This document shows, one piece after another, positions 26,856 to 34,958 of a stretch of DNA of 64,000 nucleotides. The position numbers and the translations under genes are program-made. The stretch is from Acetoanaerobium sticklandii (GTDB lineage: Bacteria; Bacillota; Clostridia; Peptostreptococcales; Filifactoraceae). The notes under the pieces were generated by a model that was not told the origin of the DNA, did not search any database, and was given only the letters and a program-made list of their open reading frames with translations. Numbering within the stretch: position 1 is the first letter of the stretch; each line of letters begins with the position of its first letter. The stretch spans positions 2,517,501 to 2,581,500 of the forward strand of contig NC_014614.1 in assembly GCF_000196455.1 (NCBI RefSeq), written 5' to 3'.

Positions 26856-27266
26856 TTATTCACCTTCAAAATTCACTCCAGATTGTAGGATAATGTTTGC
26901 ATAAGGGGTACATTCTCCTGTTCTTACTATTGCCTTACTGCTAGAGCTGAGCTTTTTAAAATACTCATGTGACACAAACTCTAGCTCTATTTTTTTATCG
27001 CTTAGAATTTCTTTTATTTTTTTAAGCATTTCAGGGTTATTCTCTTTTATTTCCTCAGCCAAAATCACTTTTTCCATCACCATGTTCGAAGCTATAAGAG
27101 CTAGTGTAGCATCAAAGGAAGGTAATCCTTTTTCTAGTGCCAAATCTATTCTCTTTACAGTAGCAGGAATAGGAAGCCCTGCATCTGCAATAACTAATTG
27201 ATCTGTATGTCCCATAGCTGCCAGTACAGAAATTATTTCTGAGTTTAGTAATCTACCTCTTATCAT
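26856..27266 (-). CDS. rbsD: D-ribose pyranase
   Basis: A 136-residue RbsD/FucU-fold mutarotase that interconverts beta-pyranose and beta-furanose ribose, so that RbsK receives its furanose substrate. The N-terminal GRLLNSEIISVLAAMGHTDQLVIADAGLPIP (with catalytic His at about residue 18) and the C-terminal RTGECTPYANIILQSGV are diagnostic. It starts at ATG 27266, overlapping the rbsK stop by ATGA. The frame is open further upstream inside rbsK but that part is a shadow of rbsK. Confidence 0.94.
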   Translation of the reverse strand: MIRGRLLNSEIISVLAAMGHTDQLVIADAGLPIPATVKRIDLALEKGLPSFDATLALIASNMVMEKVILAEEIKENNPEMLKKIKEILSDKKIELEFVSHEYFKKLSSSSKAIVRTGECTPYANIILQSGVNFEGE

Positions 27267-28159
27267 ATTAGACCCCTTTCCTTTAAATCCTCTAGTGTAG
27301 GCAGTGAACTCTGAGCTCCTAATTTTGTAACTGTATAGGCTGCAACCTTTGTTGCAAATTCCATAGCTTGACTTATAGGAATTCCCTTTGATATCTCGCA
27401 TACAAGAGCTCCCATATAGCTGTCCCCTGCCGCTGTGGTGTCTATTGCATCAACCTTAAGAGCTGGCACATAGTATTTAGAAGCTTTATCATAATACCAG
27501 GAACCTTTAGTCCCAAGAGTAACCACTAGTTCTTTAACTTTTAGCTTCTCATAGCCCTTATCAAGTGATTCTTCAGCTTCAAATTCTATACCTGAAAGAG
27601 ATTCAAACTCTGTTTCATTTACAACTAGCAAATCTACATCTTTTAGCAAGTCTTCATCTAAATGAGTAGCTGGAGACGGGTTAAGTACAGTGTATATATT
27701 TCTTGCTTTAGCTTGCTTTATTATTTCCGCTACAGTATCAAGAGGTATCTCTAGCTGAAGCACTACAATATCTATATCATCAAACCAAGATGGCTTAATC
27801 ATATCTGGCTTTAAAAGACCATTTGCTCCTGCTATTACCACTATTGAATTGTCTGCTGACTCATTTACCATAATAAGGGCTGTCCCTGTAGGTGCTTTGT
27901 CCGTTTTCATCACTTTATCCGTAACGCCCATTTGCTTTAGGTTGTCTAGAAGCTGACTTGCAAAATCATCTGTTCCTACCATTCCAATCATAGTGATATC
28001 CGCGCCTAGCTTACCCATAGCTACAGCTTGATTTGCTCCTTTTCCTCCTGCAATAAGCTCCAGTCCATTTCCTACTACAGTTTCGCCTATTTTGGGAGTA
28101 TGATGGACCTTTGTCACTTGATCCATGTTTAGGCTACCTATTACCAATATCTTTTTCAT
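27263..28159 (-). CDS. rbsK: Ribokinase
   Basis: A 298-residue PfkB-family kinase phosphorylating D-ribose at O5. The N-terminal GSLNMDQV, GGKGANQAVAMGKLGA near residue 38, VNETEFESLSG near residue 180 and the catalytic DTTAAGDSYMGAL (anion hole and Asp base near residue 245) are all present. AGGAGAAATTTTGT precedes the ATG. The stop overlaps the rbsD start (ATGA), implying coupled translation. It follows rbsR, with an RbsR-type operator in the 85-bp gap. Confidence 0.95.
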   Translation of the reverse strand: MKKILVIGSLNMDQVTKVHHTPKIGETVVGNGLELIAGGKGANQAVAMGKLGADITMIGMVGTDDFASQLLDNLKQMGVTDKVMKTDKAPTGTALIMVNESADNSIVVIAGANGLLKPDMIKPSWFDDIDIVVLQLEIPLDTVAEIIKQAKARNIYTVLNPSPATHLDEDLLKDVDLLVVNETEFESLSGIEFEAEESLDKGYEKLKVKELVVTLGTKGSWYYDKASKYYVPALKVDAIDTTAAGDSYMGALVCEISKGIPISQAMEFATKVAAYTVTKLGAQSSLPTLEDLKERGLI

Positions 28160-28212
28160 ACAAAATTTCTCCTCACAAGTTATTCGAAGCGTTTTCCTTT
28201 AGCTCAAAACAA

Positions 28213-28226
28213 GGTAAACGTTTAAC
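28213..28226 (-). promoter_or_regulatory. LacI-family operator before rbsK (likely RbsR site)
   Basis: The palindrome TAAACGTTTA (28215-28224) lies between rbsR and rbsK. A near copy (TTAAACGTTTT) overlaps the rbsR start site, so the same regulator probably binds both. A hairpin AGAGAATC/GATTCTCT at the end of rbsR lies just upstream and may attenuate read-through. Confidence 0.65.
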
Positions 28227-28244
28227 TATTGTAGACAAAGAGAA

Positions 28245-29252
28245 TCATAGAGTCGATTCTCTTATAATTAATTCCGTTTCTAGCACTACTTCATCATCAG
28301 GTTTTGATGGATTTTTAATAAAATTAATAAGTAGTTCAGCTGCTTTATATCCCATCTTGTAGTTGGGTTGATTCACAGTCGATAAGCTAGGCGTTACCAC
28401 GCTAGCTATATATATATTGTCAAATCCCATAATTCCTATATCTTCTGGGATTCTAAGTCCTAGTTCTTTTATTGCTTTCATTGCACCTATCGCTATTAAA
28501 TCGTTACCACAAAACACGCTGTCAAAATCAATTTTTTTGTCCATTATTTTTTTTATACCCTCATATCCCCATTCTACATCATAAGTTCCTTCAAGATATA
28601 AATCTGGATCAAAATCTATATTATGATACTTAAGAGCATTTTTATATCCCTCAAAACGTTGAATCGATGGAGTTGAGTTCATAGAACCAGACAAGTGAAG
28701 AATTTTTTTATATCCTTTTTCAATCATATAGGACACCGCTTCAAAAGCACCCTTAGTATTATCTACTAAAATTTTGCCCTGTGTTTTAAAATCCTTCATA
28801 TCTCTATCAACTGTGATTATTGGTATTCCAATCTTCATATAGTTTCTTGCCGATTCCTCTCTCACACTAGAGGTCGAAGAGGTGATAATAATGCCATCTA
28901 CCATTTTTTCTTGGAGCATATATATATAAGTTGATTCCTTTTTTAAGTTGTTATCTGAGTTACATAAAACTACATGATAGCCTGCTTGGTTTGCATAATC
29001 CTCTACTCCTCTTGCTACCTCAGGGAAAAAAGGATTTGTTATATCTGGGATTACAAGGCCTATAGTATAGGTATTTTTTGTAATCATAGATGAGGCTATT
29101 CTATTTGGTACGTAATTTAATTCATTTATAGTTTCTAAAACTCTTTGTCTCGTAGCTGGAGTAATATTATGGTCCTTTCCATTTACCACCTTTGAAACTG
29201 TAGCAATAGATACCCCTGCGGCATTAGCAATCTCTTTAATTGTAACTTTCAT
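28245..29252 (-). CDS. rbsR: LacI-family transcriptional regulator of the ribose operon
   Basis: A 335-residue LacI/GalR repressor. The N-terminal HTH and hinge read TIKEIANAAGVSIATVSKVVNG and LNYVPNRIASSM (residues 3-65). The rest is a periplasmic-binding-like effector domain similar to ribose/purine repressors (VCGNDLIAIGAMKA-type segment here FCGNDLIAIGAMKAI near residue 220). Position directly before rbsKDACB and the matching operators before rbsR and rbsK support a ribose-responsive role. An IS30-family element sits just upstream of its promoter without destroying it. Confidence 0.9.
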   Translation of the reverse strand: MKVTIKEIANAAGVSIATVSKVVNGKDHNITPATRQRVLETINELNYVPNRIASSMITKNTYTIGLVIPDITNPFFPEVARGVEDYANQAGYHVVLCNSDNNLKKESTYIYMLQEKMVDGIIITSSTSSVREESARNYMKIGIPIITVDRDMKDFKTQGKILVDNTKGAFEAVSYMIEKGYKKILHLSGSMNSTPSIQRFEGYKNALKYHNIDFDPDLYLEGTYDVEWGYEGIKKIMDKKIDFDSVFCGNDLIAIGAMKAIKELGLRIPEDIGIMGFDNIYIASVVTPSLSTVNQPNYKMGYKAAELLINFIKNPSKPDDEVVLETELIIRESTL

Positions 29253-29279
29253 AAATCACATCCGTATAAGTTCTTTTGG

Positions 29280-29323
29280 TTAAACGTTTTCCTAAATTAT
29301 ATCACAAAATTTATTCAAGTCAA
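29280..29323 (-). promoter_or_regulatory. rbsR promoter with overlapping LacI-type operator
   Basis: On the minus strand TTGACT (29318-29323), a 16-bp spacer and TATAAT (29296-29301) form the promoter. The operator TTAAACGTTTT (29280-29290) covers the predicted start site, fitting autorepression. The IS30 target duplication begins at 29325, just outside the -35 box. Confidence 0.7.
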
Positions 29324-29324
29324 T

Positions 29325-29337
29325 AATGGATTTTTTT
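29325..29337. repeat. Left target-site duplication of the IS30-family element
   Basis: AATGGATTTTTTT, identical to 30540-30552 on the other side of the element. Confidence 0.75.
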
Positions 29338-30539
29338 CGTAAATTGCAATAATAAGTTGAACTAGTTCTCCATACCTGTAATAACTATTGATAAAATAAT
29401 TCTCTAATTTGATCTTCAAATGCTCGATCTGGAGTAAGATAGTTTAGTATCTTCCTTGGAAGTGAGTTGCACCAGTTTTGCACCTTGATGATGTTTTTAT
29501 GTGTATAATCCTTGATTCTTCTTCCTTTCGGAATGAACCTTCTTATCAGACCATTATGACGTTCATTCGTTCCTCTTTCACCTGATGAATAAGGATGTGC
29601 AAAATATACCCTTAAATTCGAATATTTCTCCAAAGTACTAAGCCTTGAAAATTCTTGACCATTGTCAGCAGTAAAGCTTTTAAATACCTTAGTATACAAG
29701 CTTCCGCATTCTGTGAAGAGCTCATTTAGACTATTCTGAACAGCGTCAGCTGTTTTGGAAGGTATCATCCTTATAATCTGTTTTCTAGTCATTCTTTCAG
29801 TTAGTGTAAGAAGCACATTATCTTCCTTGCTCTTACTACCGATGACAGTATCAATCTCCCAGTGTCCAAACTCGCTACGCGAATTGATGATCTCAGGTCT
29901 AAGGTCGATACTTGTTCCAAGATTCCTTTTATGAAATCTGATACGCTTACTTTTAGTATCTCTTTTTAGTTTAAATGGAAGATCTACATTTGAGATTTGA
30001 AGAAGACCTTTATCAACGTAGTTGTATAGTGTTTTAGCACATACCATATCAGTAGCAGCAAAGCTTTCATTTGTCTTGCATGAACCTACTATTGAATCAA
30101 ATGAATGCTTATTTTCATAAAAGAGTTTATACACATGCTCGATGAAGTTTTGGCATTTAAACAGTTTGTATTTGCTACCGCAATTCTTCCTGTTCCTTTT
30201 ATAGATGATATGACCTGTTTCAGCGAAATACGATGATGTAGATTTCCCAGCTTTAATTTGAGTAACAGTTCCTCTTTTAATCTCATTACGTACAGTATTA
30301 GCAGATCTATTAATCATTTTAGCAATACGGTAAGGCGAGTAGCCTAAAGAACTTAAAACTTCAATTTTACTTCTTTCAAACTCATTTAAGTGTTTATTCC
30401 TTCTGCATATTGGTGTATTATTAGAGTATTCCATAGCTCGCACCTTCCTGTAGTTGGTTATTTTGTGGTGATTTAATTATATTACAGGTTGGAAAGCTAT
30501 GGAATTTTTTATTGGTTCAATTTGATTTTACAATTAAGC
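29338..30539 (-). mobile_element. IS30-family insertion sequence (1202 bp)
   Basis: The element carries one IS30-type transposase gene on the minus strand. The ends are imperfect inverted repeats of about 25 bp (17 matches by eye), both ending inward with TTGAAC (left 29338-29362, right 30515-30539). It is flanked on both sides by the identical 13-bp AATGGATTTTTTT (29325-29337 and 30540-30552), which I read as the target-site duplication. Intact transposase, ends and duplication indicate a recent insertion. Confidence 0.88.
29385..30434 (-). CDS. IS30-family transposase
   Basis: A 349-residue DDE transposase. The N-terminal HTH of the IS30 family reads HLNEFERSKIEVLSSLGYSPYRIAKMINRSANTVRNEIKRG. 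The catalytic core shows the first Asp in GHWEIDTVIGSK (near residue 194), the second in FTADNGQEF (near residue 257), and the Glu in YSSGERGTNERHNGLIRRFIPKG (near residue 287). It appears full-length with no stop or frameshift. The start at ATG 30434 follows GGAAGGTG. It fills most of the element. Confidence 0.93.
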   Translation of the reverse strand: MEYSNNTPICRRNKHLNEFERSKIEVLSSLGYSPYRIAKMINRSANTVRNEIKRGTVTQIKAGKSTSSYFAETGHIIYKRNRKNCGSKYKLFKCQNFIEHVYKLFYENKHSFDSIVGSCKTNESFAATDMVCAKTLYNYVDKGLLQISNVDLPFKLKRDTKSKRIRFHKRNLGTSIDLRPEIINSRSEFGHWEIDTVIGSKSKEDNVLLTLTERMTRKQIIRMIPSKTADAVQNSLNELFTECGSLYTKVFKSFTADNGQEFSRLSTLEKYSNLRVYFAHPYSSGERGTNERHNGLIRRFIPKGRRIKDYTHKNIIKVQNWCNSLPRKILNYLTPDRAFEDQIRELFYQ

Positions 30540-30552
30540 AATGGATTTTTTT
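30540..30552. repeat. Right target-site duplication of the IS30-family element
   Basis: AATGGATTTTTTT, identical to 29325-29337. Confidence 0.75.
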
Positions 30553-30808
30553 GTAAGCTATTTTCTAAATTTTAGGTTCTGAAAAATATAAATAAGGAAA
30601 TTTAAAGTCTTTAATAAAGTATTTGTAAATATTTTCATAGGTATTTATAATTGAAAAATGCTACAATTGAAATATCAAAATATTTCGAAATTAGAAAATT
30701 AGATGCACTATCCGATATGTCTCGGGTATTAATTTCTAACAAGCTTTTATTCTACTATATAATAATAAAGATAAGCACTATAGAGGCCAATATTACAGGA
30801 GGCAATAT

Positions 30809-31817
30809 ATGAGTGTTAATAATGAAGTCATTAAAATATGCAATGATTATTTTGAAACATATCTGAAAGAGAGAAATTTTGAAAAACTGCTCCAATTCTT
30901 AAACCAAGATTTCAAGGGGATTGGAACTGGCGAGGATGAGTTTTCTAAAGATAGTTACAATTCTATGAGGCTTTTCAAGAGGGATATTGAGCAAGCTCCT
31001 AGCGAAAGTCCGGTACAAGTTTCAAGAGTTCGAAGTCGATGTAGTAAGCACTTTATCAGCCATCGTGTTTTGTATCGTAGACTTTGAGACTGAGCTCTTC
31101 GGGCATGAGGTTAAACTAAGTGACCTACGGATGAGCATTTTGTTTTCAAGGGAAAGCGAGGCTGATACATTCAAAATCAGGCATCAGCATGTGTCCTTTC
31201 CTGCAAAAGAACAAGGAGCTGATGAGTCCTACCCCCTTAAGGAAATGGAAGAAAGAAATAGACTCTTGGAAATAATGGTTAATGAAAAAACCAAAGAACT
31301 AGAAAAACTCCTACAGCAAACCATGGTACTAGCCATAACAGATAAATTAACAGGTCTTTATAATAGGTTGGAAATAGATAAAAGGCTAGATGAAGCAATA
31401 GCAGGGTTCAAAAGATATGCCGCAGCTTTTTCTGTATTAATAGTTGACGTAGATAATTTTAAAAGAGTAAACGACGTGTATGGACATCAAAAAGGAGATT
31501 GGTGTTTGCAGAAAACTGCTGAAATATTAAAGGAAAGAATGCGAAAAACTGATGTTTTAGGACGCTGGGGCGGAGAAGAATTTATTGTAATTTGTCCTAG
31601 CACTCATTTGGCTGAGTCTGTTCTTTTAGGAGAATCTATTAGAAAAGCCATTGAGGAAGAGTCTTTTGATATAGAAGGCAATTATACTGTTAGCATAGGA
31701 ATTTCTTCCGTCCAAAAGGATGACGAAGCAAACTGCATTATTAAACGAGCTGATGAAAATCTCTACTTAGCTAAAAGCAAAGGACGAAATAGAGTAGAGC
31801 CTAGTTTTCCTCTATAA
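30809..31817 (+). pseudogene. Frameshifted diguanylate cyclase (N-terminal NTF2-like domain + GGDEF)
   Basis: Two overlapping frames together make one protein. Frame one (30809 to about 31010) encodes an NTF2/SnoaL-like start, MSVNNEVIKICNDYFETYL, as in clostridial sensory GGDEF proteins. Frame two carries on with VRYKFQEFEVDVV (a beta-rich continuation), then a coiled-coil and a complete GGDEF domain with RWGGEEF and an RxxD inhibitory site (RKTD) five residues before it. The shift occurs around 31000-31015, and no slippery heptamer is evident. Either the gene is inactivated or there is a sequencing error. The GGDEF part alone could be made only from internal starts such as TTG 30987. AGGAGGCAATAT precedes the first ATG. 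Confidence 0.8.
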
Positions 31818-31844
31818 CAAGTTAAAACATGTATCTATTTCAAA

Positions 31845-31911
31845 AAACTGCACTTGCAATCAAAGTTTCCTACTAAGTCCTAGTAATGAAAATTTTGATG
31901 CAAGTGCAATT
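31845..31911 (-). terminator. Large hairpin terminator of the flavodoxin-DUF3793 operon
   Basis: TGCACTTGCA and TGCAAGTGCA close a roughly 60-nt imperfect hairpin with further pairing (ATCAAA/TTTGAT, TACTA/TAGTA). In the minus direction it is followed by GTTTTTTG, giving a terminator. The stem is unusually long for this window. Confidence 0.65.
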
Positions 31912-31926
31912 ATATGCATCTATAAT

Positions 31927-32547
31927 TTATGCAGCTAATAGCAGCTGGGTAGGCATATAACCTTTTACTAGAGTTTCGATAACCCATTTTCTAGCGTTAT
32001 CATATTCCTCGAACAAGCTCAGAGCCTGTTTTTCATTAGAATAAACTCTCCAGTAGCCCACAGCGCAACATTTTATTGTATCTCTTGAAGCAAAAGCTAT
32101 GACATCTGATAAGGGATATCCTAAAAATATACCTATCTCATCAGGACAATTATTTCGATTCCTTTCTCTCAACAGGCTTAGTCCCTCTTCTACCGAAGCA
32201 TAATTGTCATACCCACAGCTTAAAAGATAGGATTTAACATCAATATTAAATAAAATATTTTCTAATTGCTCACGTTTATAAATAAGTATAGAAACACAGT
32301 CTTTATTTGACTTTACTTCAAAAAACTCCAGAGAAATCAGATTTTTTAGCGTTTCTTTATATTTATCCCATATATCTTTTAGTTTGAGCTTCCCATTATT
32401 ATTCAGACAAATCAGTGAAGATGGTTTGGAGCTGAATAGTGTAGGGGCGGCATGATAGCATATTTTGTACATTAAATATTCTAAATCACCGTAGACATTT
32501 AATGCTTCTTTAATCAGAACTATATCTGGTCTAGTAATCGTCTGCAT
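31927..32547 (-). CDS. DUF3793 family protein
   Basis: A 206-residue protein. The N-terminal YHAAPTLFSSKPSSLICLNN, the middle VLIYKREQLEN-like strand (here ILIYKREQLEN), CPDEIGIFLGYPLSDVIAF and the closing KCCAVGYWRVYSNEKQAL segment are the recognisable DUF3793 blocks. Function is unknown. In Clostridia such genes commonly neighbour flavodoxin, as here (14 bp after the flavodoxin stop). A Fur-like box before the operon suggests expression under iron limitation. No membrane segments. Confidence 0.85.
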   Translation of the reverse strand: MQTITRPDIVLIKEALNVYGDLEYLMYKICYHAAPTLFSSKPSSLICLNNNGKLKLKDIWDKYKETLKNLISLEFFEVKSNKDCVSILIYKREQLENILFNIDVKSYLLSCGYDNYASVEEGLSLLRERNRNNCPDEIGIFLGYPLSDVIAFASRDTIKCCAVGYWRVYSNEKQALSLFEEYDNARKWVIETLVKGYMPTQLLLAA

Positions 32548-32561
32548 AGCCTAATCCAGTC

Positions 32562-32984
32562 CTATCTCAATAGCTTTCCAAGATCTTTGCACTGCTCAAG
32601 TGCATCAGCATCTGGAGTTTCGTTTATGATTAGTCCATCAGCAAGCAGGTTTGCTCCACAAGAATTCATGCGAGCTTCCCAGTCTCTCATCCATTCTCCA
32701 TCTCCCCAGCCATAAGAGCCAAATAAAACTATAGGCTTTCCACTTACAACGCCTTTTATAGATTCAATGAAAGGTTCCATTTCGCCTTCTTCTAATACCT
32801 CTGCGCCCATAGCTGAGCATCCAAGTGCTACTGCATCAGCCTGAGCTACTGTGTCTACTGATGCTTTACTTACATCAATCAGTTCAACTACTGAGCCTCC
32901 TGAGCTTGCTCCATCTGCTACAGCCTTTGCCATCATTTCTGTATTTCCAGTGCCTGACCAGTAGATAACTTTTATTTTTTTCAT
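32562..32984 (-). CDS. Short-chain flavodoxin
   Basis: A 140-residue FMN-binding electron carrier. The phosphate-binding loop WSGTGNTEMMA is at residues 9-19, and the isoalloxazine loops LGCSAMGAEVLEE (about residue 54) and FGSYGWGDGEWM (about residue 87) are typical. It can replace ferredoxin when iron is scarce. The upstream Fur-like box matches that role. First gene of a two-gene operon with DUF3793. AAAGGAGC precedes the ATG. Confidence 0.93.
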   Translation of the reverse strand: MKKIKVIYWSGTGNTEMMAKAVADGASSGGSVVELIDVSKASVDTVAQADAVALGCSAMGAEVLEEGEMEPFIESIKGVVSGKPIVLFGSYGWGDGEWMRDWEARMNSCGANLLADGLIINETPDADALEQCKDLGKLLR

Positions 32985-33058
32985 TGATAAGCTCCTTTCA
33001 AAAATGTCTCATTATGTAAAGTTAATATTAACATCAATAAACGAAAATTATTTATTAT

Positions 33059-33073
33059 TGATAATAATTATCG
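33059..33073 (-). promoter_or_regulatory. Fur box upstream of flavodoxin
   Basis: TGATAATAATTATCG matches the Fur 7-1-7 consensus TGATAATnATTATCA at all but the last base. It lies about 75 bp upstream of the flavodoxin start. Confidence 0.75.
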
Positions 33074-33263
33074 TTTAAATAAATTTTAACATCCTTGATA
33101 ATAGTTGTCAATGGAATTAGATTATCATATGCTGAATTCATAATTTAATATTGATAAAATTAGCTTGTTTAAGCTGATTTTAAGCTTTATAATCAGGGAG
33201 GATAGTTATTATTTTTCGTAAAACTAAAAAGCTAAATCAATTTAAATTCAAGGAGACATAACA

Positions 33264-34106
33264 GTGGAAACTAAACGAAATACTGCAATAAAATATATGA
33301 TTATAGCTTCTGTGCTTTGGAGTATAGGTGGTATTTTTATTAAGCTTATAAATTGGAATCCTATGGCTATCGCAGGCTCTAGAAGCGCTATAGCCGCTCT
33401 AGTAATGATGGTGTATCTAAAAAAATTCAAATTTAAAATAAATAAGTCTATGTTAATTTGTGCCTGTTCCTATTCTTCGTTAGTTATATTGTTTGTATCT
33501 GCTAACAAACTTACGACATCTGCAAATGCCATATTACTTCAATTTACCTCACCCGTATGGGTGGCTCTTCTTTCTAGAGCTATTCTTAAGCAAAAGATTT
33601 CTAGAATTGATGGTATAACTATTATTTTTGTAATACTTGGTATGATTATGTTTTTTATTGATGAGCTAGAAATGAGCTACCTTCTTGGCAATATATTAGC
33701 TATCCTAAGTGGAATAGTAATGGCCGGAATGATTCTTTTATTTCAGCAACAAAAAGAAAATTCCCTAGTAGAGATAACTCTTCTAGGAAACGTAATTACT
33801 GCAATAGTAGGTATTCCTTTTTATTTTATATCCTCTCCAGGAATGGAAAGTGTTCTTCCTTTATTTATACTAGGAGTATTCCAGCTAGGCATACCCTACC
33901 TTCTATATGTGCTTGCTATACCGAATGTCACTGCTATTGACGCAGTACTTATTCCTGTACTTGAGCCCCTTCTCAATCCTCTATGGGTATTTATCTTTGC
34001 AAAGGAATCGCCAACGTTTTTCAGCCTTTTAGGCGGGGGATTGGTTTTGCTAAGTGTTACAGTAAGAGGAATTATAATGTCAAAAAAACTAGCTCAAATA
34101 GAATAA
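33264..34106 (+). CDS. EamA/DMT-family transporter
   Basis: A 280-residue membrane protein with ten hydrophobic helices in two EamA repeats (about residues 8-130 and 145-275). The first repeat begins with MIIASVLWSIGGIFIKLI and includes PVWVALLSRAILKQKIS; the second ends PLLNPLWVFIFAKESPTFFSLLGGGLVLLSV. Members export metabolites such as amino acids, and the substrate here is unknown. The likely start is GTG 33264 behind AAGGAGACA. Convergent with the DUF5714 gene, stops 1 bp apart, with no terminator between. Confidence 0.88.
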   Translation: METKRNTAIKYMIIASVLWSIGGIFIKLINWNPMAIAGSRSAIAALVMMVYLKKFKFKINKSMLICACSYSSLVILFVSANKLTTSANAILLQFTSPVWVALLSRAILKQKISRIDGITIIFVILGMIMFFIDELEMSYLLGNILAILSGIVMAGMILLFQQQKENSLVEITLLGNVITAIVGIPFYFISSPGMESVLPLFILGVFQLGIPYLLYVLAIPNVTAIDAVLIPVLEPLLNPLWVFIFAKESPTFFSLLGGGLVLLSVTVRGIIMSKKLAQIE

Positions 34107-34107
34107 A

Positions 34108-34881
34108 CTATATATTATAGTATCTGCATTTTTCTTCTCTACAGCCATGTGGATGTCTATGGCTGTCCATGCAGGTATAGTTATAGTTTGTATCTAAGGT
34201 TATCCCTAGGTTCTCATGCGAATATCTACAGGCTGTTTCTAAAGCAGTATACACAAAATTTTTACAGCAACAAGGACCAGCTTGCTTAGATATATCCTCT
34301 ATAACTTTTGATACTACAAACATTGTTTTTGAAGTTTCTGTATCTTTTGGACAGGCTGCTCCTAAAATCACACTATATACACCACCTATAGCAGGTGCTA
34401 TGCCGCAGATTCCTGTAAGTCCGCAATAAGCTCCTATAGCTTGTTTTTTTGTTCTGTTTAATGCCTCTTTAATGTCTTCATCTGTTATTTTTATAGCTTT
34501 TTCATTTCGAATTGCTGCTATTAATGCTCCTGCGGCTACCCATGCATGCTCACAGCCGAGCATAGGAAGCTTTGTTTTATCAATTATTTCATTAGCTATC
34601 AAAAATGGATTTATCCCTTCTGAACAAATACTCATATCATAAATTAAATCAAAAGTATCTTCTCCATGACAGCTATCACATATATAGTGTCCATTAGGAC
34701 AGCTCACATAGCCTAACTCAGTTTTATTACATTTCATACATGTAAATTCTTGTCCGCTTTGAAAATAATCTAGCGTTGCTTTGCATACAAGGCAGTTTTC
34801 ACTGCTTGTGTCTGTCTGCACTCCTGCAGTTTCTGTAGTTGGTCCTCAACATTCCCCTACATGACTAGTTTTATCTATCAT
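34108..34881 (-). CDS. DUF5714-type selenoprotein with N-terminal Cys-Sec motif
   Basis: A conventional reading begins only at GTG 34821. In the same frame, an ATG at 34881 behind GGGAGTGAG opens 11 codons earlier than a UGA (34846-34848). Reading that UGA as selenocysteine gives GEC-U-GPTTETAG and a 257-residue protein. The rest has paired Cys motifs CLVC, CMKC and CPNGHYICDSC (zinc- or iron-binding-like), CGLTGICGIAPAIGGVYS, and CCCKNF. I recognise DUF5714; function unknown. A hairpin CTGCA-GGAG-TGCAG 16 nt after the UGA is a good bacterial SECIS candidate. Adjacent Cys-Sec suggests a redox or metal/thiol chemistry. Confidence 0.8.
34816..34829 (-). promoter_or_regulatory. Putative SECIS element of the DUF5714 selenoprotein
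   Basis: The hairpin CTGCA-GGAG-TGCAG begins 16 nt after the UGA. Its apical loop contains GG, as bacterial SelB-binding hairpins do. Confidence 0.55.
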
Positions 34882-34958
34882 TTATCTCACTCCCATTTAT
34901 TTATATCTACCATTATATAAGCTTACCATAAATCTAATTTTTATCCCAATCTATAAAT

